64,000 nucleotides of DNA from positions 139,585,505 through 139,649,504 of the forward strand of contig CP092865.1 in the NCBI GenBank assembly GCA_030710605.1. Reading direction: 5' to 3'. The stretch's first letter is position 1; every line of letters begins with the position of its first letter. Made by a program: the position numbers and the translations under genes. Shown here in pieces: positions 46,501-58,341 of the stretch. Under the pieces are notes generated by a model. The model ran no database searches and had not been told where the DNA came from. It saw only the letters and a program-made list of their open reading frames with translations. Origin of the DNA: Cordylochernes scorpioides. Its lineage: Eukaryota; Arthropoda; Arachnida; Pseudoscorpiones; Chernetidae.

Positions 46501-47364
46501 ACAACAATCTATTTCTCTAACCACTTCAGTGTACTTTACACTACTATCTTTCTCTCCGCCATTGCTTCACATCAACGTAGAGAAACGACAGTACTGCTTG
46601 ACAATTTTTCTTTTGATTTCTTAATTCAACAAACTCTTTGAACACAGTTCCCCAGAAGTACAAGTCTCGAATTTTTGGTCTGAACACGTTTCAAAAGTTT
46701 ATTTCAATCATCCGCAGAGCACATCACCAACGCATGCACAAGGCGTTCACATTTTTCAATTTTCAAGTTTTTTCAGCTCTAGCGGACCACAATCAACCTT
46801 TGATTTCAAGTCAAGTCAGACCACCTACTGTCGATACAACAATTCTACTTATCGCATGGCTCTACCACCCCTTTCAATCATATTAATTCTTCTCTTCAAC
46901 AACTTTTCAACCCAATAACCCTACAATTGTGACAAAGCACTGTAACCTTATACAGGATCGCAGGTGAAACATTGCCTAGGAAGACGCACAAGTCTATATC
47001 CTCGCTTTGCACCTGGATCTCAGTATTTGATTGTCTGTGCAACACTTACAATTGCATATTCTTCAACCCCTAACCCTTTCCAACGCCCGCCAACAATCTT
47101 TTAGAACATCATTTTTTATCATCATTATTTTTTAGCAAACAAAGGTTTTATCTACAGTTCTCTTTTATAATGAATATCATAACTTTTAAATTAAACATAA
47201 GTTTTATTTTTATAATTTTCAGATATAGCCAAATAAACATCTTGTTATAGCCCTTTACCCTCACAGTTTTAATTAATTAAAAGAAATTTTAATTACTTAC
47301 CTGTGTTAGAGAGGCTTTACCCGCTTAAACCCGGATAAACCCTTTCACTCACGGGGCCCATCTA
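43563..47364 (+). other. Interior of the non-autonomous LTR element
   Basis: No recognisable gag-pol. The first ~380 bp are purine- and proline-codon-rich, with a 73-codon frame (43717-43938) resembling nothing known, possibly a gag leader remnant. The rest is AT-rich with short frames only. The window's longest run without another identifiable feature. Confidence 0.7.
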
Positions 47365-48130
47365 TGATAATTTAAACCAATAACCCTATATTATGTAATA
47401 CGCATAACAAGATTGTCATGTTGTATATAGAACTAATTGCAAATCTATAAATAATTATACGCATAATTGACATGTCTCCTTGCATAACCATATGTAATGT
47501 ACTGAGGATGAATAAATAAAACTATATAATAGATTAAAAGCTGAGTAAAAGCAAGATTGAGAGAATTACAAAGTAACTTCTAAAGATAGATTGGAAGCGA
47601 CAGACTGTCGCCAGTGTCCGGTGTCCCTCGACACGTGTGACACGTGCATGACCCAATTCTCGTAGTATAAAAAGGCCCGTAGCAACAGCAGTCAGTTCAG
47701 TTCCAGTGAGTCTTCCGGTCAGCGTCACCCCTTATCGTCTCCAGGGACCAACTCATCGACCATGTAAAACAGTAAGGAATCTTCTATCTCCATCTTGCTT
47801 TTGGCTCGACTTTTTATCTATTCAAGGAACTTTCTTTCAACTGTGTCGCTTCGTTTTGTGTATGTGGACATTCCCAAGCTTTTTCCACTCTGCCTCGACC
47901 ACGACTGCCTGTACCCTGTGAGAACTGTTAAAGGTCCTACAAGGTGCAGAGAGGTACTGGAAAACTCTCCACTGTCCCTCTCGGTTACTACAGGTTTGAC
48001 CCTCGGTTGCATCACCTTATTACAGAGAGTCGACGAGGTACTACAAGAGTCAACCAGAACTCCAACGCATTATTACAGAGAGTCGACAGGATCCCTAATC
48101 ACAGATAAGTCGACTCAACGCATTATTACA
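47365..48130 (+). repeat. 3' LTR of the non-autonomous element
   Basis: Equal in length to the 5' LTR. A purine/GC tract (CACGGGGCCCATCTA) precedes it as a weak polypurine candidate. Confidence 0.9.
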
Positions 48131-48570
48131 TATATATATATATATATAGATGGCGTGCTATTGGCTTATATTTACTATAGGGGGTTGTCATATAAATATC
48201 GGCTACAAATATCTACAAATGAAAACATTGATACACGAATGTTTCTTTTCACAAATAAATCAAACTTCTACTGTCCTTAGTGCGATTAAAAATATTAGGA
48301 AGGCTTGGTTCATCAATAGTGAATCCTCCCAGCGGTTTCACCAATTCAATCTACCAGACCGCTTCTCTAGAGCAGGGGTCTCCAAACTTTCCAGCCTTAG
48401 GGCCATACTGATGGGGTCTTTCCAGCCTTAGGGCCATACTGATTACTCCAGTAAGTTCCGAGGGCCAAGATGGCAACACTGCATATTATTAATTTTCCTG
48501 TATTAATTGTTATGTTTATTTGTTATTAAATGTTATTATTAATTGTTGCTTTTGTGTGTGATTTAGCAGA

Positions 48571-50034
48571 ATGGAAAAAAAGCGAAAAATTGATAGTGAA
48601 TGCAGAAAATTCAAAGATCAGTGGAACATTCAGTATTTCGTAATTGAGTCCAGTAACAAGGCGCTATGTTTGATTTGCAATGAAAGCATAGCCGTTCTCA
48701 AAGAATATAACATGAAACGTCATTATGAAACAAAACATTCTCAAAATTACTCAAAATATACAGGAATTGTGCGGACAGAAAAATTCGAAGCTTTGAAGCG
48801 CGGATTGAAATCGCAGCAATCTTTATTTACAAAAGTCAAAACTGAACAAGAGGCGGCAACTCGTGCCAGCTTTCGTGTGGCTCTTGAAATTGCAAAACGT
48901 GGAAAACCATTCACCGATGGAGAAATGATCAAGGAATGCATAATTGCAGTAGTCGAAGAAATGTGCCCTGAAAAGGTAAATTTATTAAAAACTGTCAGTA
49001 TGTCAGCAAACACTGTGGCTCGAAGGGTAGAAAACATCGCTGAAAATATATCCTCTCAACTGTTCGACAAAAATGGACATGTTGAGTGGTTTTCTTTGGC
49101 CTTGGATGAGTCAACGGATGTGTCAGATACTGCTCAGGTGTTGATTTATATTAGAGGAGTAGATAAAAGCTATGAAGTGCACGAAGAACTTCTTGATATG
49201 TATAGTATTCATGGCACAACTACTGGTACCGATATTTTTAAAGGAGTTGAAATGGCCATTAATAAAAAGAACCTTCGATGGAAAAACTTGAAATGTATTA
49301 CAACTGATGGAGGCAAAAACATGAGTGGGAAAGATAAAGGAGTGGTCGCTCTTGTGTCAAAGGCTGTAGAAAATGACGGCGGCTCAAAACCATTAGTCTT
49401 ACATTGTATCATTCATCAACAGTCTTTGTGCGGAAAATGTTTGGATATGTCTGACGTTCTGAAACCAGTCATATCAACTGTTAATTTCATCAGATCTTTT
49501 GGGCTAAATCACCGACAATTCCGACAATTTATTGCAGAGATTGGAGAAACAGACTTACCTTATCATACTGCCGTACGCTGGCTTAGTTGTGGGAAAGTCC
49601 TTCAGCGCTTTTTTGAACTTCGAGCAGTGATCGAAATTTTTTTGAATGAAAAGCACCGCCCTCTTACTGAATTACAAAACAACGCATGGCTATGGAAGTT
49701 AGCATTCTATGTTGATTTGACAAAACATGTGAACGAACTGAATTTGAGATTGCAAGGAGAAAACCAGCATCTTCCTGATTTATACACTAATATCAAGTCA
49801 TTCCGGATGAAATTGATACTGTTTCAATCACAACTACGAAGTAAATGTTTTTCACATTTTAAAACATGTGAAATATTCAGCCACACTACTGAGACTGAGT
49901 TTCCTATCGATTTTGCAATCGAAACTTTGAGTGCTTTGAAGATAAATTTTGATACTCGTTTCTCGGATTTGATGCCATTGCGAATCAAATTAAGATTTTT
50001 CAGAATCCTTTTGATGCTGACATTGAAACCCTAG
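48571..50034 (+). pseudogene. hAT transposase, main part
   Basis: 487 codons. An N-terminal zinc-binding motif (CLICNES...HYETKH, about residues 33-57) resembles that of GTF2IRD2/ZBED-like hAT proteins. It is followed by the RNase-H-fold core: first Asp in SLALDESTD (about 177), second Asp in ITTDGGKNMSG (about 245), LHCIIHQQSLCGK (C/H motif) and TAVRWLSCGKVL (RW motif). The frame is lost shortly before 50034 by a one- or two-base indel; the dimerisation region continues in another frame. Confidence 0.92.
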
Positions 50035-50048
50035 CCCCGGAACTTCAA

Positions 50049-50366
50049 ATGGAAATGATTGATCTTCAGTGCAGTGATATAATTAAGAACAAATATGAAA
50101 ACTCATCTTTGTTGGAATTTTATAAGAGTCTTCCACTGACACAATTTGATAATTTGCATAAATTTTCTCGTGGGCTGTTTTCCGTTTTTGGTACTACTTA
50201 TTTGTGTGAGAAAACCTTCTCCAAAATGAAGTACACAAAAAATGTATACAGATCTAAATTAACTGACGAGCATCTTAAATCTCTTTTAATAATTGGTACA
50301 AGTAAAATTAGTCCACAACTACAAACTATTGTCGGTGGAAAATCTCAATTACATACATCTCATTAG
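50049..50366 (+). pseudogene. hAT transposase C-terminal dimerisation domain
   Basis: 105 codons continuing the transposase in a shifted frame: LQMEMIDLQCSD, SLLEFYKSLP, then FGTTYLCEKTFSKMKYTKN and SKLTDEHLKSLL, the conserved hAT C-terminus with the catalytic Glu in CEKTF. Ends in a stop before a 300-bp 3' region. Confidence 0.9.
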
Positions 50367-50890
50367 CATTTCATATGTCATGTTATAAGGTATGTGTTGT
50401 TCATTACTTACAATGTATAAAATGTAAGTTGGATTCATTTCAATAATTTGTTAGTTATTATATGCTGAAGTTAAATTTACTGCATAAATTATACATGTCT
50501 TTACTCATTACCATTCTGTGTTTCTTTATCCAACTTATCACAAACATTTTATTTACTATAAAAAATATTTGTTCTCTAAAAGGAGTTTTCAAGTATGTCT
50601 CCGCGGGCCGGACAAAATCTGTCTGCGGGCCGGATGTGGCCCTCGGGCCGTAGTTTGGAGACCCCTGCTCTAGAGCTCTAATACTGTATTGGATCATTCT
50701 GCTTATATATGCTACACTGAAGGGTGGAATCTTAGAAATGGTATTCAATCAGACTATGGATATAAGCTTTTAGGAGAGTAGAATACAGTAGTTTTTCATC
50801 GTAGTAAGGACAGTAGAAGTTTGATTTATTTGTGAAAAGAAACATTCGCGTCTTAATGTTTTCATATGTTATATATAGATGGCACGTTAT

Positions 50891-51116
50891 TGCTTTGTAC
50901 AAATATCTACACAAACACGCTGAATGTGGAACAATATACAATATCGATATTGTAATGTTAGAGATCTTATTTCTCGGATTATATAAATAATTTTTATTCG
51001 CTTCTCAATATCTCTCTGGAATGGATTTTTTTCCAACTCACGTGCAGCGTGCGACTTGCTTCTATTTTCAAATTAGAAACCTCGTAAAAGATGAACGAGA
51101 ATTCCTTCTAGAAATT
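50891..51116. other. No gene seen
   Basis: Unassigned AT-rich DNA. Confidence 0.4.
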
Positions 51117-51315
51117 CACTCATTGACAAAACTTAAGGAAGTGGAAAGTCTTTATTGTCGCCAATCGTCTATTTTTTGAAAGGAGACAGAGACAATTTTG
51201 TTCACTTTGATTATCTCAATAAAGGCCCCGTGTATCAAATATCTTTCAGAGTTAATGTCTGAATCCCGATATACATGCTAAAAGGTACAACTTCCTTAAG
51301 TTTTGTCTATGAGTG
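51117..51315. mobile_element. Tc1/mariner-type MITE copy
   Basis: CACTCATTGACAAAACTTAAGG to CTTAAGTTTTGTCTATGAGTG; family of 17501-17706. Confidence 0.85.
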
Positions 51316-51429
51316 TATATAGATTAAAGTTCCACTTGTAGAAGTACCCAAAGGTTAGAAATCTCGTGTTTTGATGTTATCGTAACAAAAACGAAACTTT
51401 TCTCTCTTTCTCTAAGGCTTGTCGTAATT

Positions 51430-51590
51430 TTTTTCCATGTTGGACCAAAGAGGCCTCACCAGACCACCTCTTGGAATGCATGGGAACCTCAAGACAGGAC
51501 CTATATTCCAACCCTACCAAGATTGTAAATTTAATCAATGATTTTAGTCTCCATCACCTTGTATATATTTACGCTCCAGGAATCCAGGTT
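51430..51590 (+). pseudogene. LINE reverse transcriptase C-terminal fragment
   Basis: Plus strand reads DHLLECMGTSRQDLYSNPTK and IVNLINDFSLHHLV, resembling the Cys/His end of arthropod LINE ORF2. No other part of the LINE is nearby. Confidence 0.5.
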
Positions 51591-52377
51591 ACCTCAAGAG
51601 AGAGGCACTTTGTATAATTATACAATGGAATAATAAAAAAATTCCATGTTGAGTCAAAAATATTGAAAAAAAGTTGTTTCAAGATTGTGAAAAGAAGCAG
51701 TAGGTGATATGAGTGGGATGGGAACACAGCAAGAAACATCAGCCCGAGGTGTACAACCCACGGGACCGCTCAGCAAGGTGTAACAAGACAAGTCAGAACA
51801 GGGAAGGACAGTAATAAATGTCTATACCATAGATGTAGGCACTCTTCTATATATAACACAATATTTAACGAATTTATTAAATTAAATTTGAAGTCTCGAG
51901 ATATCATTCAACCAGCACCTATCATCCACCACGCACGTATATTTTCAAAATTTTGTTTTTCAAACAGAAATAATGTGGTATATATTTTTTCTCAATATAT
52001 AATAAGTATTTAAAAATATGTATATAATAATGTGTTTTTTTTTTAAACATAATTCTATTGACGGTATGTGGCTCTGAGTTTGTTGTTGACACACTTAAAA
52101 AATGTTATAATACTTTGATAAAGGTTGGGGTTCAGCTAACTGAAATATTGGTAAAAATAAATGATTTTTTGATCCAATATATGCCTTTTTATTCAAAGAT
52201 TTATTCATGGATTGCTCTATTTTCAAAAATAATAATGTTTATATAAAAATTGTATTTATTATTAAGTTGTTAACATGATAATCCTGTTGAAGGACTGAAA
52301 AAGGACATAAAAAGTTGCACAAGATACTTAACCCTGGAAGCTTTATTTATTTTATAATAAATGTTCTAAAAACTCAC
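51591..52377. other. MCTP intron, no element recognised
   Basis: AT-rich, no coding or repeat boundary recognised. A 62-codon frame at 52058 is unsupported. Confidence 0.4.
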
Positions 52378-52432
52378 CGATGACTGTCAGGTGGCCTACG
52401 TCCTCTAGGTTGGCAAAACTCCGCTTGATGCT
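52378..52432 (-). CDS. Mctp: MCTP exon: start of C2C (copy 2 side)
   Basis: 55 bp, entered in phase 0 after GCGCAG and left in phase 1 before GTGAGT. It encodes SIKRSFANLEDVGHLTVI, the conserved lead-in to the third C2 domain of MCTPs (human relatives have a NLKDVGFLQVKV form here). It follows the C2B exon after a 634-bp intron. Its counterpart for copy 1 is not in the window because of the copia insertion and the window edge. The acceptor tract is not pyrimidine-rich, so the 5' boundary is less sure than the 3'. Confidence 0.75.
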
Positions 52433-53066
52433 CTGCGCCACACATTCACAGTTCATCAAAAGTTCAACACCGAAGACGATGACGACAACATTGAAAAGCA
52501 ATAGCTAGGGCTTTGTTGACCGTCGTCTGTTAGAGCGAAGACAAACTTTGATGAGATTGTTTCTAATCCCCACTGAATAAATTTATTTCATCTTGGTATA
52601 TGTTCCGTTAGCAAAGGAAACCTTTTCATTGTTGGTCTTCAACTATGATGGATGTCTATGTTAGGCTTCACGTTCATTTAGAAACCATTCTACATGTGGC
52701 AACCACATTGTTCATTTTACCTTTGTTGGCCTTCCACTGTAGCACATGCCATTGTTATTGCTACGTTACATTAGAGTCGTTTTACATGTAATAATCAATT
52801 GTTCTTACCTTTTATTATCTTTGTTAGGCGCCACTTTACATTATTAGAGTAAATTTTATTTGTGAAATCACTATTGTTATCAATTTTGTTGATGTTCGAC
52901 TACAGCGAACATCATTTTTAGATTACCACGTTACATTAAAGTTCACTTTATATATGTGAAAACAATATTATTCTAATCTTTGTTGGCCTTCCACTGAAGT
53001 GCATGTTATTGTTAGGTGCCTCCCCCCACGTTACATTAGATTTAAAAGACAACCTAAGACACTCAC

Positions 53067-53387
53067 GTAGCGGTTGGCCAGGGCCATCCTGGACGGAAGA
53101 GCGGAGGCCTGGTAGGCTTGCAGGTCGGTGACGGGCCGCAGGGTGCCGGAGATGGTCAGAAGTAGGAAGACCTCGCCCGCCCCGCCGTCATGGCTCAGGT
53201 CCATCCTGATCTGGTGCGTGGTCTCGGGCTTGAGGGTGTCCAGGTTGAGCTGGCAGCGGCCCATGAAGTCGTCCTTGCCGTGCGTGTCGTGGTCCCACAC
53301 CGACACCTCCAGCACGCGCGGCTGGTCCGGGTACAGATGCAGGTCGAACTGCTCCAGCCACTGCGGGTTCAGCGTCTTGGGGCAGTA
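53067..53387 (-). CDS. Mctp: MCTP exon: C2B C-terminal half (copy 2)
   Basis: Same 107 residues as the copy 1 exon, including WDHDTHGKDDFMG. One silent change. Flanked by TTCCAG acceptor and GTGAGT donor, followed 634 bp later by the C2C exon, which makes this copy the better candidate for the intact reading order in this window. Confidence 0.92.
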
Positions 53388-53466
53388 CTGGAACACCACC
53401 ACGGCGGCCCTCGCTACTGGACTCTAGCTCTGCCGGCACAGGGAGCATGTATGTCACCCAAGATAC

Positions 53467-53655
53467 CTTACTCTTGTACTTCTCGGAGCCGAGCCGGAAC
53501 TTGACGTAGGGATCACTCAGTCCGTTCTCGTCCATTGGCAGGAGGTCCTTGCCCTCCACCAGGACTATGGTCACCACGTGCTCCCAGAGCTGGATCTTCT
53601 GCTTCTTGGCAGCAGCTGAGGAGGAGGTCTCTCCACGTCCGCCCTTGCCGTAGTA
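53467..53655 (-). CDS. Mctp: MCTP exon: C2B N-terminal half (copy 2)
   Basis: Same 63 residues as copy 1 (silent Leu and Gly differences). The donor reads GTATCT here and GTACCT in copy 1. Followed by the same 79-bp intron, 53388-53466. Confidence 0.9.
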
Positions 53656-55216
53656 CTGGCCACACCACCATCTGTTAGCTCTTTCATGCAATGTATTGCT
53701 TCACTGTCGCTGCTTCTGTATCAAAGATGTTACATGAGCACACAAGTTGATAAAGATCTCTCTTCACGACTCTTTTTTATTTACCTTCATGCATCATGGA
53801 GAAAAAGCAAGTCACAGAAATGGAGATCAAGACTTGACTACGTCTGCCAACTGGGCTTCTTCCTGATTGGTCCATCTGTTGCCCCCTGGTCCACAGGTGG
53901 TGGACGGCTTTAGCCACCTTCAGACGTCATCGTAATAATATTGATTGTTATGAATCTAAAGAGGCCCCCTTCTTTCTTTGAAAATACGTTAACACGACGT
54001 TTTTGGTTTATCATCCCAGTGCTGTGGTACATTCTTTGTCACCAACTTCATGTTAAACAATGGTACAATAAGCAAAAATGAATTGTTTTAATGTATTTGT
54101 CCACCCGTGTGTGTGTCTACCCGTGTGTACCTAAATTTGTAGTACTCCGTAGACAGTAACTGTAGTCACCATTGCAGAGTTCACTGAAATATCTCCAGAT
54201 GACCTCCAGAGACACTACGCTGAAGAAGACAGATCGTTTATTTGATCGACGATATTTTTGAAGGAGAAATTATTATGGAGCCAAAACACAGCCAATTTTT
54301 ACCCCTATAAATTAATACAACAGACGGGGAATATGTAGAAAACAATTTATAATAAAATAAACAAAAGTCACTTATCCAGAGTACACGTGGTACAAATCAT
54401 GATAATCATGGCCATATTAGCGACAGATTTCACTGTAAGTACACCACATGTTTACACATGTGGAAATCAGTTCAAATTTTGCACTTACAAGTATGCCAGA
54501 ACCCCATTTAGTTATTTGCCTTCACTCATTAGGTTAGACTATTGAAATAATAGGGAGCCATTTGAGCAATTGGAATTTGGAAAAGCTCCAGGCTGCGTCT
54601 GGTCGAACTGTCCAATCAAATTGAATCAGAGTCACGTGCTGGAGTTATATTTGGGATCGATGGAATAGGCTAGCATCTCTACTCTACGGGGAGTCGTGTC
54701 AACGATGCGTCAGAGATGTTAGCTTTTGGTTTCTAAATAAGTTGTTTATCCTGGATGCCTCACTCTGTCTCAACTATTGTTTGGTATATATATATCTCTT
54801 ATTTGATACTCAACCAAATATACAATTGGGGATAGCAAGTTAGAAATTACGACGTATTATATATGTCATGTATATTGTCGCGTGTTTCGCCCGGTCCTTT
54901 ATACACAACGCCACTTCTTCCCGTGGATCACCAGTCATGACGTCGTTGCCTCCCCTCGGTAGCTTTTGGATCCTGAACACGTTCTATCACTTCTAGTTTC
55001 CAAAACAATGACAGTTTCTCGAACGCAGTCGCCGTGTGACTCGTGAAGCGCTTCGTTCGACCCGAGGAAATCGGCCAAAATCTTGAAAAGCGTCATCTGT
55101 TAACGGATGTTGTAACTGTTTTCTTTTCTAGGACAATATTCGTAACACTATATATATGTATACGAAGAACATTATATATTAAAGGGAAAATAATAAAATT
55201 AAAAGCTTTCGCTCAC
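53656..55216 (-). other. MCTP intron (copy 2)
   Basis: Collinear with 5231-7025 but shorter by the 183-bp repeat deletion at 54571/54572 and one fewer microsatellite repeat. No exon seen. Confidence 0.7.
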
Positions 55217-55325
55217 CAGCTCTTTGTCCTCCTGTGTCTTGGGGGTGAGGGTGACGGTGATTTGAAGGGTGCCGCAGCTCCCTGAGCCGTCCAGGTCTGT
55301 CAGCTGCAGGATCATGTCGGTGGGT
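55217..55325 (-). CDS. Mctp: MCTP exon: C2A end and linker (copy 2)
   Basis: 109 bp, same protein as copy 1. The upstream intron is undisturbed here: no LINE sits near the acceptor, so splicing signals are as inherited. Confidence 0.92.
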
Positions 55326-55590
55326 CTGGACACACAGGGAACGCCATCTATGTATAGGGAATTGAACTATTTTGTGCGATTTTTAAAAAAATAAAACAAC
55401 TCCTTACTGTTCTTACTTTGATGAAAAAATATTTAAGAAAATCGTCCCAATACAATATTAGAGCGGTATGGTAAATTGAACTGGCGAAACCGCTGGGATA
55501 TTTTGACCTATCCACTTAGCCAGCTAAATATATCTTTGGAAAATTCTGTGAATTTCACGATTACCGTGTATATTTCATGAAACCAAAGCC

Positions 55591-55643
55591 CGTCCTAGAC
55601 TGACGAAGGCCATTAGCCCGAAACGATGGTCTCTAGGTAGACG
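55591..55643 (+). ncRNA. Hammerhead ribozyme motif, canonical core (copy 2)
   Basis: Core CTGACGA at 55600-55606 fits CUGANGA. Stem I is CCTAGA (55594-55599) with TCTAGG (55632-55637), plus a CGT/ACG extension across a three-base bulge. Stem II is GGC/GCC with loop CATTA, then GAAAC (55620-55624), loop GATG and GTC (55629-55631); cleavage would follow base 55631. The weak points are an A-C mismatch at the base of stem II and a very short stem III, which is usual for minimal Penelope-type hammerheads. It lies antisense to MCTP, so it would act only in a plus-strand transcript. Confidence 0.8.
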
Positions 55644-56342
55644 TTTCTGAGTTTTCCAAAGCTGATGTAGTGAATTTTTACCGAACTGAGTCCGCTAGTT
55701 TGAAAAGGGCAATAAACGGCCCTTAGTTCAAGCATTTATTTTGACGGGAAAGGTTCTTTTTATAGATAGATCTTAGTGTAAATTTGTGTGCGTGGGTGTA
55801 TATTTATATTGATTTGGTATCTCTCTCTCCTGCGGTGGGCGCCACCAATGACGACTTGTATATATATATATGAATCTTTTAAAAATATATATGTATATTT
55901 ATCAATTGTTGTATATATATTTATATCTATTTATTCATATATTTATCATTATATAATCCTATTTATTCATATATCTATACTTATTCCGTATTTAATCTTA
56001 TATAATCTTATATGGACTTTGAAATAAATCAGTTTCAATCTCAATCTCTCCTGGTGGTTCTCCCGCTGATTGGCTCTTTTCAACTTCCTAGCGCCTTTTA
56101 GGTGGCACATGCGGTGTTCACACAACTACCGTTTATACGAAGGTCCAGCGCTTAGTTCAAACAGATGAGAGACGGTACAACTTCTACTGACAGTTAGTTA
56201 GTCGATGTAACACATGTGTGAACTCACTGAACAAGTGTTGACTGAACACTCGCTGAGTATTTATTACCGAAAGTTGGAGATTCCATGTTTTAAGGTTAAA
56301 TTAGAATAAATTTTGAATCCAATCAGAAGACAAGTGTAGTTA
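55644..56342. other. MCTP intron (copy 2), repeat relic
   Basis: Matches 7920-8628. TATA-rich stretch at 55855-55990; no exon. Confidence 0.5.
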
Positions 56343-56801
56343 TACAATATGTAACAACACACCGAGGATACAAGATGTAACAACACACCGAGGATACAAG
56401 ATGTAACAACACACCGAGGATACAAGATGTAACAACACACCGAGGATACAAGATGTAACAACACACCGAGGATACAAGATGTAACAACACACCGAGGATA
56501 CAATATGTAACAACACACCGAGGATACAAGATGTAACAACACACCGAGGATACAAGATGTAACAACACACCGAGGATACAAGATGTAACAACACACCGAG
56601 GATACAAGATGTAACAACACACCGAGGATACAAGATGTAACAACACACCGAGGATACAAGATGTAACAACACACCGAGGATACAAGATGTAACAACACAC
56701 CGAGGATACAAGATGTAACAACACACCGAGGATACGATATGTAACAACACACCGAGGATACAAGATGTAACAACACACCGAGGATACAAGATGTAACAAC
56801 A
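56343..56801. repeat. 26-bp tandem array, about 17.6 units (copy 2)
   Basis: Same unit and same edges as 8629-9425, 338 bp (13 units) shorter. Confidence 0.95.
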
Positions 56802-56909
56802 GGATAAGTTCCTTGTTTTATTTAAACCATCTCTCAAGCTTTCGGGTATCTCTTCTATAGGAGTATATAACGACTAAGTACAAGTTACTTATAAATATTA
56901 AAAATAAAA

Positions 56910-57320
56910 ATGACATATCCTGACCAGGAGCACGTGTGTTTTTCAGAAGGCAGAGCGCCATCTGGGGGAACAGAAATCAACTATTCAACAACAACAACAA
57001 AGCCTTTATTTAGGGCCTCTCGCCCTATACAGGATTCGCCAGTTCACAAGGGATGGGGAGAACACAGTGTGGTCTTTTCCCGGGATATAATCCTGTGGAA
57101 TATCGCCACCGCTATATACTTATTCTTTGATATTTCATTAATTAGTGCCGGAAATGAAGGACAAAGTTGCCCCGTTTTATCATTTAGTTTTCGTCTTTCC
57201 TCAGACAGAGCAACACAATCAAATAAGTAGTGCTGAAATCAACAATTCATTGATTTAACCTGTTCCCTGATATTTGGCCAACCCAATTGCTTGATATTTT
57301 AAGAAAAGCCATCCACGAAC
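56910..57320 (-). repeat. LINE C-terminus relic in inverted-repeat element (copy 2)
   Basis: Counterpart of 9534-9950; differs by single bases. Confidence 0.4.
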
Positions 57321-57565
57321 GCTTTTCGCGCTGTTGGCGCTCGTCAGTGTGAAGTAGGCTGTACCACTGCGACCAAAAATAATTTTGGTCCCAGAGGCTT
57401 CCTGAAAAACCAAGAAATGTGTATTTATGGCCAAACTTGCGTAAATACGCTCAACACATGAAAAACAATAGAAAAAAATAAAAAATCAATACCTGACCTT
57501 TTTATTTTTTTCTATTGTTTTTTCACTTATAAATCATAGAAATTCTCTGAGGGAAGAATTTCTTT

Positions 57566-57747
57566 TTATATAACGGCAATACAAGCTTTTGGGCTCAACA
57601 GACAGGTATAACTACACTACTAAAATTTAGAGAGATGTTAAACACATCCATATATATATATATAAACAAAGACATTTTCTAAAATGTTAGTAGCGTAGTT
57701 ATCTGTCGAAGAGCTGTTACTCTCGAAAGCTTGTATTACCGTTATAT
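57566..57747. repeat. Imperfect foldback element (copy 2)
   Basis: Counterpart of 10190-10372. Confidence 0.6.
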
Positions 57748-57919
57748 ATAAATAAAATATAGAAAGTTGGAATCCTCTGATGAGTATAAGTAAAATATTT
57801 GAAGCGTAAGTTTAAAAGAAAAGTATCCTCGTACGCTTCAAATCTTTTACTTATATATAAATAAACTTTTCCCTCAATGAATTTTATTTTATTTATAATT
57901 TTATCGAAAAGGTTATATA

Positions 57920-58124
57920 AGGTTGTCGCAAAAGTTCGTGTTTTTCTTAAAACATTTTTATTATTACATGGCGAATAATATTATTACGGCGAATACATAA
58001 TAATACTTAATACAATTACTTTATACATGAAACAAAGACATTATATATAACGGTGAATAAAATTATGGCGAATAATATTGGTATTTCAATTTTTGCAAGT
58101 GTTTACGATCTTTTGGGACAACCT
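57920..58124. mobile_element. Mariner-like MITE (copy 2)
   Basis: Left terminus AGGTTGTCGCAAAAG (one change from copy 1); right terminus CTTTTGGGACAACCT. Internal ATTATTACGGCGAAT duplication accounts for the extra length. Confidence 0.8.
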
Positions 58125-58139
58125 TGTAACTTATAAATA

Positions 58140-58341
58140 CAGTAAAACCTCTCTGTAATGGACAACACCTAGTTGCAGAGCCAAAGTGTCTTTTAGGGAG
58201 AGGTATCCTCTTACTAGAGAGTCGCTAAATAGTAATTTTGGAGAGTCGCTAAATAATAAAGATGATATTTTTGGCGATGAAAACCGTCCTTTATAGAGAG
58301 ATGCCCTCTAGCGTAAGTGTCCTATCATGGAATTTCTACTG
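58140..58341. mobile_element. Tigger/pogo-like MITE (copy 2)
   Basis: Counterpart of 10746-10947. Confidence 0.55.

Larger units (their letters stand above)
42797..48130 (+). mobile_element. Non-autonomous LTR retrotransposon (LARD-like)
   Basis: Two direct repeats of 766 bp (42797-43562 and 47365-48130) run TGATAATTT...ATTATTACA. The only difference I noticed is TACGTATAAC versus TACGCATAAC. TATATA flanks both ends, a plausible target duplication. The 3.8-kb interior has no protease, integrase or RT that I can find, so the element depends on another's enzymes. Near-identical LTRs mean recent insertion. Confidence 0.9.
48373..50667 (+). mobile_element. hAT transposon, 2295 bp
   Basis: Terminal inverted repeats CAGGGGTCTCCAAACT / AGTTTGGAGACCCCTG are flanked by an 8-bp duplication CTCTAGAG (48365-48372 and 50668-50675), the hAT hallmark. 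It encodes one transposase with a single frame break. Complete ends imply a fairly recent arrival. Confidence 0.95.
48148..50890. repeat. Foldback element split by a hAT transposon
   Basis: The arms at about 48221-48288 and 50798-50863 are complementary (GAAAACATT...CTACTGTCCTTA), with AGATGGC at both outer ends. The hAT element sits between them. Confidence 0.75.
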
